Positions 57,333 through 64,000 of a stretch of DNA of 64,000 nt are shown here, piece after piece (positions within the stretch are counted from its first letter, which is position 1; each line of letters begins with the position of its first letter). Position numbers and translations under genes: made by a program. The stretch comes from Periplaneta americana (lineage: Eukaryota > Arthropoda > Insecta > Blattodea > Blattidae): positions 62,001 to 126,000 of the forward strand of contig NW_027185566.1 of assembly GCF_040183065.1 (NCBI RefSeq). The letters run 5' to 3'. The notes under the pieces were generated by a model. That model was not told the origin of the DNA, searched no databases, and worked only from the letters and a program-made list of their open reading frames with translations.

Positions 57333-57352
57333 GTGCAATAATATATTTGCAC
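57333..57352. promoter_or_regulatory. Palindrome upstream of the yqeK operon
   Basis: Perfect six-base arms GTGCAA / TTGCAC around TAATATAT, a 20-base dyad. It contains TATATT on the minus strand, at a position suitable for a -10 box before the small lysine-rich gene, so it could be an operator. No regulator is identified. Confidence 0.35.
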
Positions 57353-57386
57353 TAAAAGATAAGTCTGAAAAGCAATAAAAACAAAT

Positions 57387-58565
57387 TTATTTTTGATATA
57401 AAACGGTGACAATCTCTGTATGAGAGGTTTGTGGAAACATATCAAAAGGGGTAATGTTATCCAAATAATAGTTCCCCTGTTCTGTTAGAATTTTCAAATC
57501 TCTTGCAAAAGTGTCAGGGTTGCAAGAAGAGTAAATAATTACTCTAGGTAGTCTTTCCAAAAGAGTATTTATCATAGTCTCATGTAAACCAGCTCTCGGG
57601 GGGTTAAGAATTAACGTATCTATATTTGGATTTTCATTCCAGTAGAGAGAGGCATCTTTTTCCAAGATTTGCATATTGGTAATACGGTTCATTTCTAACA
57701 CTTTTTGACCATTCTCGACCAATCTTTTATTGATTTCTAAACCTACAACTTGATCAAAATAAGGAGACAAGTATTGTCCAATAATACCTACACCACAAAA
57801 TAGATCCAAAAGCATTTTGCCTTGTGAATATTTTTGTACTTGTTTTTTTATATGAGCGAGCCATAAAGGGATGATCCCTCTATTGACTTGAAAAAAAGTG
57901 TCCACATCCACTAAAAAAGAGAGATTTTCAATAGTGTCATAAAACATATCTCTTTTACGAGAAGAATCGATGGTTTCTCCCCTAACATTACTTCTAATAT
58001 TTATTGCTTTCATATTACGGATTCTTTCTTTTTCTTGAGGCTGTTTGAAAAAATCAATTTTTTCATTAATGGGTTTTTCCATAAGATAACAGGTGGGAAC
58101 GGCAAAAGGAAAGGTAGTACCTGGTTTACAAAAACCAATATCTCCCTCATTGAATACTTGAAAAGAGCCTTTGTTCCGGTAGTAAAAACTGGATGGAGAA
58201 GCGACAATATTTTGTAAGATTCCTACTGTAGAAAGCTTCCCAATTCGCCCCAAACTTTCGTTGATAATATCTTGTTTTATACGGAGTTGTTCTGAATAAG
58301 GAATCATTTGGAATTGACATCCTCCACAAGAACCAAATAAAGGACACAAAGGTTGAATCCTCAGTGGAGAGCTGGACAAATATTCTTGTACTCGTCCAAA
58401 TACAAAATCTTTTTTATTTTCTTTGTAAATAATTCTAACTTGCTCTCCAGGTAAACTGTTTTTTACCATGACTATTTTCTGGTTATTCAGATAGCCTAAC
58501 CCATAACCACCAGAGATTATTTTTTGAATTTCCACATTTTCTTCTAAGTAAACTTTTTCCTTCAT
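57387..58565 (-). CDS. RlmD/RumA-type 23S rRNA (uracil-5)-methyltransferase
   Basis: SAM-dependent m5U methyltransferase of 392 residues. A TRAM-like N-terminal domain is followed by iron-sulfur cysteines Cys74, Cys80 and Cys83 (CPLFGSCGGC), with Cys159 as probable fourth ligand. The catalytic core contains FFQVNRG, LLDLFCGVGIIGQYL (SAM binding), LILNPPRAG and YSSCNPDTFARDL with the nucleophilic Cys. The DPPR motif reads NPPR here. Family members modify U747 or U1939 of 23S RNA or tRNA U54; which one cannot be told. Confidence 0.92.
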   Translation of the reverse strand: MKEKVYLEENVEIQKIISGGYGLGYLNNQKIVMVKNSLPGEQVRIIYKENKKDFVFGRVQEYLSSSPLRIQPLCPLFGSCGGCQFQMIPYSEQLRIKQDIINESLGRIGKLSTVGILQNIVASPSSFYYRNKGSFQVFNEGDIGFCKPGTTFPFAVPTCYLMEKPINEKIDFFKQPQEKERIRNMKAINIRSNVRGETIDSSRKRDMFYDTIENLSFLVDVDTFFQVNRGIIPLWLAHIKKQVQKYSQGKMLLDLFCGVGIIGQYLSPYFDQVVGLEINKRLVENGQKVLEMNRITNMQILEKDASLYWNENPNIDTLILNPPRAGLHETMINTLLERLPRVIIYSSCNPDTFARDLKILTEQGNYYLDNITPFDMFPQTSHTEIVTVLYQK

Positions 58566-58588
58566 AAAAACTCTCTACCAATCAATAT

Positions 58589-59290
58589 CTATTGAATTAA
58601 AGTAGGTCTAGGTTTACTAGAAGTTTTTTTGACTTTTTTTGTTTTATTTTTTTCTTTTTTTGATGTACCGTCATCATCCGAAAAATCATACCAATCAGAA
58701 TCTTTTGCAATGGATTTTTCTATTCTTTCTAGGAGAGAGTTTTTTGTCCCTTGTATTCCATATTTTTCTACTATCTGATTGTACTGACTTCTATAATCCT
58801 CTGCCAAATTTTGCCCATCTATGTATATATCGCGAATTTTCCAGTTATTTTTGAGTTTTATCATACCATAGTCGTTAGAAACAGTGAGATTATTCTTTTT
58901 TACTGTGAGCCTAGTTCTCACAATGGCTCTCTCTGAAGTCAGATTTTCTTGTTTGGTGATTCTAGATACACCCTTTTGTAGTTTATCGCCAGTATCCTCA
59001 TAAATTGTTTTTTCGAGGAGTTTTTTCATTAAAACAAGGTAACGACTTTGCTGAGCTTTATTCATTTTGCTCCACTGGTCTTTTATTGCATCTAGAGATA
59101 TTTCTTCAAATAACCAATAACTGTTAATCCTCTTTTTTTGGCGAACTGCATTGGGAGCATTGATATTGTATTTTTTTAGCAAAGCGTAAACATCTCTTAC
59201 GGTACTCATTGCTGTTTTAGATGACTGTGCCACCGCTGAATAACTAACTGCTAACGATAGTACTAAAATAAAAGTTAAGACTTTTTTCAT
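58589..59290 (-). CDS. MlaC/Ttg2D-like phospholipid-binding protein
   Basis: A 233-residue secreted protein with signal peptide VLTFILVLSLAVSYSAVA. The mature part follows the MlaC pattern: helices around YWLFEEISLDAI, then RYLVLMKKLLEKTIY, and the beta-strands RAIVRTRLTVKKN and NDYGMIKLKNNWKIRDIYID. It ends in DGQNLAEDYRSQYNQIVEKY. MlaC shuttles phospholipid between outer- and inner-membrane complexes; the other Mla genes are not here. A Lys/Ser-rich tail of about 30 residues is extra. GGAGG precedes the ATG. Confidence 0.85.
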   Translation of the reverse strand: MKKVLTFILVLSLAVSYSAVAQSSKTAMSTVRDVYALLKKYNINAPNAVRQKKRINSYWLFEEISLDAIKDQWSKMNKAQQSRYLVLMKKLLEKTIYEDTGDKLQKGVSRITKQENLTSERAIVRTRLTVKKNNLTVSNDYGMIKLKNNWKIRDIYIDGQNLAEDYRSQYNQIVEKYGIQGTKNSLLERIEKSIAKDSDWYDFSDDDGTSKKEKNKTKKVKKTSSKPRPTLIQ

Positions 59291-59329
59291 CAAAGAACCT
59301 CCATAACCAACCATTAATAATAATAACTT

Positions 59330-60454
59330 TTATTGGTAATTGAGTAAATTCTTTTCCAAAAAATCTACTAATTGTTTAGATTTTTTATAATATGGGGAGC
59401 TAATTCCAAAACCCAAGACCTTTTTATAATACTCTAAAGCCGTATTATAGCCATTAGCACCCATAACTCTATAATAGGCATTACCTAGTTGATAGTAAAC
59501 TTTGTCCAAATCTTGAAGATTGCCGAACTGACCTGAGATATATAAAAGTTCATTCAAAGCTTTGTTGTCTTGTTTATTACGAATGTAAAAATCTGCTAAT
59601 TGAGAGTAGACTTCAGAACGATCTGGAAAATAAGATTTAATATATAAAAACTCGGCTTCTGCATCTTGAATTCTTCCCAGCTTTTCCAAAGCTTTAGCTT
59701 TTTGTATTCGGATAGCCAATTCTGTGTCAGTATCATTAGGGGTGGAGAGCATTTTTTGTGTTTTGTCTAAAAGCTCTTGGTAGTTTCCAGAAAGAGCACT
59801 GATTCTTAAATCTGTTAAATCTTTCCAGTTTGCGTCTATGTTGGGTTGCTGACTTAGTTCATCAAAAGTGTTTCTTGCTTGAGTATAAAGTTTATTGTCC
59901 ATAAGATTTTGGATGTACTTTTTAGTAGCCGTAGGATCTAGAGTTTCTTTTTTTTCTGGAGATATTTCTGCTTGAGGTACATTTGTACTTTGATTGGGTT
60001 GTTCCAATGTATTTTGATCTGAAGACGGGAATTTGGCGTTATTAACTTGAGATAAAAAACCGTCGGATTGACTAAGGGATGGGATATCTCCATAAATTTC
60101 TTGTTTTAGGGGAGGATTGGTTGAACTTAATGGCTTGAGGGTGAAAGAACGTACAATTTCTTTATTTTTTGTCCCAGATTTAAACGAAAGACTTTGAGTA
60201 TTTTCGTTGGCAATCTGAAACGTAAAATAAGTGAACAAATATCCATTTCTTTTATTAATCAGTTGGATATTTGGGTTTTCTGCTGCATCAAACTGCCATT
60301 CTGCCTGAGTATCTTTATTGTTAGCCAAAGAAATGGTTACAGGTTTATTTATTTCATAATAAGCGATGTCTATTTTTTTAGTTTGTGAAAATAATGGAGA
60401 GGAAAGTAACAAGCTAAAATATACAATTAAGTATACAGAAGATATTTTTTTCAT
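59330..60454 (-). CDS. Periplasmic TPR protein
   Basis: A 374-residue protein with signal peptide ISSVYLIVYFSLLLSSPLFS. A beta-rich N-terminal domain (residues about 25-110) is followed by a Ser/Pro/Asn-rich linker and a TPR solenoid: KALEKLGRIQDAEAEFLYIK, YSQLADFYIRNKQDNKALNE and YYQLGNAYYRVMGANGYNTA. The arrangement resembles YbgF/BamD-type scaffolds, but no specific family is assigned. Divergent from the kinase gene across 74 bases and 15 bases upstream of the MlaC-like start region. Confidence 0.75.
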   Translation of the reverse strand: MKKISSVYLIVYFSLLLSSPLFSQTKKIDIAYYEINKPVTISLANNKDTQAEWQFDAAENPNIQLINKRNGYLFTYFTFQIANENTQSLSFKSGTKNKEIVRSFTLKPLSSTNPPLKQEIYGDIPSLSQSDGFLSQVNNAKFPSSDQNTLEQPNQSTNVPQAEISPEKKETLDPTATKKYIQNLMDNKLYTQARNTFDELSQQPNIDANWKDLTDLRISALSGNYQELLDKTQKMLSTPNDTDTELAIRIQKAKALEKLGRIQDAEAEFLYIKSYFPDRSEVYSQLADFYIRNKQDNKALNELLYISGQFGNLQDLDKVYYQLGNAYYRVMGANGYNTALEYYKKVLGFGISSPYYKKSKQLVDFLEKNLLNYQ

Positions 60455-60528
60455 AAAAGAAGATCCTTAATTTCGCTAGTTGTATCTTCGACAATAAATA
60501 TAAATCCTCAATAGGAAAAGTCTAATTT

Positions 60529-61719
60529 ATGTTATCTCTCAAATTTTTAGAAAGTTATCTCAAAAAAATAGATAAAGTCGAATCTACACAGTTAAAAACA
60601 ACTTTCGCTGAACTCAAAAAGGACTATACCACTTTATACTCTGCTTTAGAGTTTATGGATGTTTCTATTTTTCTTTTAAATAAAGATGGGTATCCATTTT
60701 TTATTAATCAATATGCTCGTCGTACTTTTTATCTTTCCAATATCCCTGTAGAGAGATCTATTTCTGACATTATCCCAATAGAAGAATTTGCTCTACAATT
60801 TAAACGTTGGATAAAAACTTCGGAATTATCCATAAAGGAAGAACTCACAGGTGGTAAAACAGGAGAAAAAATTTGGAGCGTAGAGTTTTATAATTTAAGC
60901 CTGGAACAGGCATTTATCAAACAACAACATGAATTAGCATACATACTGACCATTAGAGATATTACAACAGAAAAAAAAATACAAGAAAGACAGTTATTAC
61001 AAAAAAATATTGAATCTATGCAACATTTAGCGGCTAGTCTAGCACATGAAATAAAAAACCCACTGACTTCTATCCATTTATATCTGAACCTCGTGGAGCG
61101 TTATACCAAAGAGTTAGGAGTTGATCAGAACCAAGAAATTACCCATTCTCTTTTTATTATTAAGCAAGAAGTAGAACGACTTAGTAGTATTACAACAGAT
61201 TTTTTAACCAATATTAGACCTTTGAGTTTGAGTATTACGAAAATAGATGCGGAAGAGCTCATTTTATCTTTAAGGGAGTTGATTCAACCTACATTAACTC
61301 AAGAACAAATCCACTTAAGTATTAGTTTAGAAGAAAATCTACCCCATATAGCAGGAGATATAACATATGTTCGCATGGTGCTTTTGAACTTGCTCAAAAA
61401 TTCTATTGAAGCTTTTGAGGATATTATAGAGCCAATTCCACAAAAGCAAATTGCCATCAAAATTGAAGAAAATTCTCCATTTATTCAGATAACGATTCAA
61501 GATAATGGTAAAGGAATTCGTAGAGAAGATTTAGGTCAAATCTTTGAACCTTACTTTACCACTAAAAAAACGGGAACTGGTATAGGATTATCTTTGGCAC
61601 ACAAAGTAGTTTTAGAGCATAAAGGAGATATTTACGTAGAAAGTGTGGCTCATAGAGGTACTACTGTGACCGTTTTTTTGCCTATTTATCAGGGGTTGGT
61701 GCATAAATTTTTGTCCTAA
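60529..61719 (+). CDS. Orphan PAS-type sensor histidine kinase
   Basis: A 396-residue cytoplasmic kinase without membrane segments, of NtrB/AtoS architecture. A PAS domain (about residues 35-145; VSIFLLNKDGYPFFINQYAR) is followed by HisKA with phospho-acceptor His173 in SLAHEIKNPLTSIHLY, and a HATPase domain: N box LLNLLKNSIEAF, DNGKGIRRED, FEPYFTTKKTGTGIGLSLAH. No response regulator is adjacent. The 3' end overlaps the convergent Maf gene by 38 bases. Confidence 0.92.
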   Translation: MLSLKFLESYLKKIDKVESTQLKTTFAELKKDYTTLYSALEFMDVSIFLLNKDGYPFFINQYARRTFYLSNIPVERSISDIIPIEEFALQFKRWIKTSELSIKEELTGGKTGEKIWSVEFYNLSLEQAFIKQQHELAYILTIRDITTEKKIQERQLLQKNIESMQHLAASLAHEIKNPLTSIHLYLNLVERYTKELGVDQNQEITHSLFIIKQEVERLSSITTDFLTNIRPLSLSITKIDAEELILSLRELIQPTLTQEQIHLSISLEENLPHIAGDITYVRMVLLNLLKNSIEAFEDIIEPIPQKQIAIKIEENSPFIQITIQDNGKGIRREDLGQIFEPYFTTKKTGTGIGLSLAHKVVLEHKGDIYVESVAHRGTTVTVFLPIYQGLVHKFLS

Positions 61720-63520
61720 CAACATTGAGATATAAAATTATTTTTTGAATTATTTTTAGGTTTTCCTCTGTTTTTTCTAGTAGTATTTGAGCTGTTTTTT
61801 GTTGTATAGCTTTTTCTTTTTGTTTAGGTGAGCTGAGTTCTTGTTCCGAAAGAAAATTCTCTGGATAATTTTCTATTTCAAAAAAAAACTTTTGTGTTTT
61901 TGTTGTAATCCATTCGCTTTCCAATAATTTGGGTAATCTATCTTGTAAGGAGGTAGAAGAAGGATGATGAAGCCAGTCTTGCAGATTCTGCCTACATTGC
62001 TGAAAAAAGTCGAAAAGTTTTTCTAGTTTGTTAACAATTTTCTGCAAATGTTGAAAAGACTGAATTTTTTCTGTTAGAGGAGATAGGGGAGGAACATTTT
62101 TGTGAAAGTGAGAAAATAAAGAACGAAAAACTACATTAGGAACTTGGGTAAATGCAATGCCTCCTTCGGTAGCATTGAAGGTAGGAAAGTTTTTTTGGTA
62201 GTATCCAAAGCGATTTTCTAACCAATCTATATAAGTTTTAAACTTGGTATCTATGCTGACCTTGTTTCCAAAAAATCCGTCATGTTGTAGTGTTTTGTGT
62301 GGAGATAAACTTTTTTTATGATTAAAAATTTCCCAAGTATTAAAACGAGAAGATTGTTGAAATAGATATAAAGTATCCTGTTCATTACCTCTTAAATGCA
62401 TTCTGTTAGCGGAATAGGCAAGATCTAATCCTAAAAAGATGATCTCTTTTGCACCTAAGTAAACAGATAAACTGTAAGCTACGGTTGCCACTGATCCACC
62501 AACATCCAGTCGATGCTTATCTGGAATAGGTGGATGGAGAAGTTCTTTAAATAGGGGAGTACCTGAAAAAATAATAGGTCCAGGATAGTTGTGAATAATG
62601 CTTGGAAATAAAGAAGGTTCTGCTATTAGTAGTGGAGCTTTGCTCAGCATTAGTAGTGGAATAAAACTATAAAATAGTAAATTTTGAGGGTCAATAGCCA
62701 CAATGAGGTCAGGAATAATTTTTTCATGGAGTAATCTGGGTATCACGGTATTCACGGCGATAATAATGATATTTTTTCTATTTATCATTTTGAGTTCTTG
62801 AATATTTTTTTCTAAAGATGGACCCGCCGCAACAATAATACAAGAATTTCCTTGAAACCAAGATCTGAGTTTATCTACGCCTTCATATTCCATATATTGT
62901 GGAATATTTTTTAAGATATGTGGAATCCAAAGCTTTTGAAAGTGGTCTATAGTGTTAATATTGACTTTTTTCATTTCTAAGATACTATCAATAACAGATT
63001 TTATTGCCTCATATAATGTCTTATTTTGTTCGTAACTAGCACGGTGAATAAAAATATTTACAAGAATGTGAGGAATCTGGACAATCAAGCTTTCTAGCCC
63101 CTGAGATTGTTGGATATGAAAAATAAATAACTGTTTTTGCTCCAAATATGGAGTAAAATCTTGAACAGAACAAGCAGCAGTAATAGTCTCTAGAGATGTT
63201 TCTAATACCCACACTGTAGAATTTGGAGAAGAATTTAATATTTCTAATGTATGATATCCTAGCTCTAGTCCTAAAACAACATAATAACGAGATGACCAGT
63301 TTTTGGTTTGTGCTTGTATTGTTTTTTTTGCTTCGTGCAAACTATTTATCTTACTGTTAAGACTTCCAAAAGAATTTTGTAGATAAAACCCTTCTTGTTT
63401 GCAAGGGTATATTTCTGACTGAATTTTTGGAAATAATCCTCTTGGGATGACACAGCTTTTTAGTGGTTGTTTTTCCAGTAATTTTGCATTTTTTTGTAAA
63501 AGAGAGTCTGAAGGGAGCAT
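61682..63520 (-). CDS. Maf/DUF115-family protein (MptE-like), canonical copy
   Basis: A 612-residue motility accessory factor protein. The nucleotide-sugar-binding motif IIVAAGPSLEKN is intact, followed by IIIIAVNTVIPRLLHEKIIP with DLIVAIDPQ and LDVGGSVATVAYSLSVYLGA, IIFLGLDLAYSANRMHLRG. Helical C-terminal extension of 150 residues. I chose the ATG at 63520, which overlaps the trpS stop (TAATG). It is likely to modify flagellar or surface proteins with a nonulosonic-acid-type sugar (family knowledge, not proven). Confidence 0.85.
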   Translation of the reverse strand: MLPSDSLLQKNAKLLEKQPLKSCVIPRGLFPKIQSEIYPCKQEGFYLQNSFGSLNSKINSLHEAKKTIQAQTKNWSSRYYVVLGLELGYHTLEILNSSPNSTVWVLETSLETITAACSVQDFTPYLEQKQLFIFHIQQSQGLESLIVQIPHILVNIFIHRASYEQNKTLYEAIKSVIDSILEMKKVNINTIDHFQKLWIPHILKNIPQYMEYEGVDKLRSWFQGNSCIIVAAGPSLEKNIQELKMINRKNIIIIAVNTVIPRLLHEKIIPDLIVAIDPQNLLFYSFIPLLMLSKAPLLIAEPSLFPSIIHNYPGPIIFSGTPLFKELLHPPIPDKHRLDVGGSVATVAYSLSVYLGAKEIIFLGLDLAYSANRMHLRGNEQDTLYLFQQSSRFNTWEIFNHKKSLSPHKTLQHDGFFGNKVSIDTKFKTYIDWLENRFGYYQKNFPTFNATEGGIAFTQVPNVVFRSLFSHFHKNVPPLSPLTEKIQSFQHLQKIVNKLEKLFDFFQQCRQNLQDWLHHPSSTSLQDRLPKLLESEWITTKTQKFFFEIENYPENFLSEQELSSPKQKEKAIQQKTAQILLEKTEENLKIIQKIILYLNVVRTKIYAPTPDK

Positions 63521-64000
63521 TAAAAACCCATAATATGGCAAATTTTCTGGATATTTTGAGTGGCTATTTCTCGTGCCTTATTTTTTCCTAATGAGGCTAT
63601 TTCTTCCAAAATCTTGGGTTTTGCCTCTATTTCTTCCTTTTTTATTTTGATGGGTTCTATAAAATTCCACAGATTTTTTATCAGACATTTTTTACAATCA
63701 CTGCAACCTATTTGAGCTGTGCCACAATCTTGTCTTATTTCTGTTTGTTGCTGTGTACTAGAAAACTGCTGATGAAAACTGAAAATATTACATATATCAG
63801 GATTCCCTTTATCTGTCCGAAGAACCCTTTGTGGATCCGTTTTTGCACTGCGTATTTTTGTAACTAAATCTTCATAAGATTCGGTTAAACCGATATAGTT
63901 GTTCAAAGATTTACTCATTTTTGCTTCACCATCTAATCCCTTAAGTTTGAGCGTTTCAGTAAAGAGTGGTTGCGGTAAAGAGAATGCTTCAGTATTATAG
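63520..64000 (-). CDS. trpS: Tryptophanyl-tRNA synthetase (5' part beyond window)
   Basis: Class I synthetase charging tRNA-Trp. Only the C-terminal 160 residues are visible. My translation reads QPLFTETLKLKGLDGEAKMS then KSLNN with the KMSKS loop, and continues TKIRSAKTDPQRVLRTDKGN, PDICNIFSFHQQF, the usual TrpRS anticodon-binding region. Residues CGTAQIGCSDCKKCL are a Cys cluster of the kind found in many bacterial TrpRS. The start lies to the right of the window. Confidence 0.93.
   Translation of the reverse strand, partial: YNTEAFSLPQPLFTETLKLKGLDGEAKMSKSLNNYIGLTESYEDLVTKIRSAKTDPQRVLRTDKGNPDICNIFSFHQQFSSTQQQTEIRQDCGTAQIGCSDCKKCLIKNLWNFIEPIKIKKEEIEAKPKILEEIASLGKNKAREIATQNIQKICHIMGF

Overview
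The window is an A+T-rich bacterial chromosome segment packed almost wall to wall with host genes. I see no mobile element, prophage, CRISPR array or rRNA gene, and no gene-free stretch longer than about 240 bases apart from the tRNA interval. The gene set points to a diderm (lptF/lptG-type permease, MlaC-like protein, Lgt, lipoproteins) and flagellated bacterium. The combination flgE-flbD-motA-motB, a Prp-type protease between L21 and an L27 without the Firmicutes-type N-terminal extension, Maf/DUF115 proteins and relaxed lipoboxes suggests a spirochaete (inference, about 0.75). I cannot name the genus; a Brevinema-like lineage is one possibility. Start codons are often GTG or TTG.

Layout. 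1-2.1 kb: minus-strand exonuclease-def-fmt (protein N-terminus maturation; fmt runs off the left edge). 2.1-9.2 kb: a stand-alone protein with an XPB/Ssl2-like helicase-associated domain, an MFS transporter, a rhomboid protease, a lipoprotein, a HisC-like aminotransferase and a GT39-like membrane glycosyltransferase. 9.2-17.4 kb: mostly minus-strand eno, rpmA, prp, rplU, an unknown 509-residue protein, smpB, an LptF/G permease and a CCA-adding enzyme, with lepB on the plus strand. 17.5-22.9 kb: rpmH-rnpA-yidD-yidC-khpB/jag-nusB-TPR protein. 24-30.9 kb: a flagellar hook/motor cluster (fliK-like, flgD, flgE, flbD, motA, motB) that runs into ktrA/trkA and an rsuA/rluB-type pseudouridine synthase. 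30.95-32.9 kb: tRNA-Lys, tRNA-Glu, rpiB, scpA, scpB.

33.0-51.0 kb: one continuous co-oriented block joining str, S10, spc and alpha operons: rpsL-rpsG-fusA-tuf-rpsJ-rplC-rplD-rplW-rplB-rpsS-rplV-rpsC-rplP-rpmC-rpsQ-rplN-rplX-rplE-rpsN-rpsH-rplF-rplR-rpsE-rpmD-rplO-secY-infA-rpmJ-rpsM-rpsK-rpsD-rpoA-rplQ, closed by a hairpin terminator. 51-64 kb: a structured unexplained intergenic element, a parvulin-type lipoprotein, an SGNH hydrolase, rpsT-secG-lgt-maf, a YqeK-type HD phosphatase with a small lysine-rich partner, an RlmD-type rRNA methyltransferase, an MlaC-like protein, a TPR protein, an orphan histidine kinase, a second Maf protein and the 3' part of trpS.

The most notable observation is that the flagellar hook protein FlgE contains no cysteine. 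The position that matches the lysinoalanine-forming Cys of spirochaete hooks appears to be Ser, while the partner Lys and the following Asn are kept. Other points of interest are a membrane permease whose reading frame extends upstream of any normal start codon, a structured element after the ribosomal block, two divergent Maf paralogues, and several tail-to-tail gene overlaps. I did not find a clear new multi-gene system.
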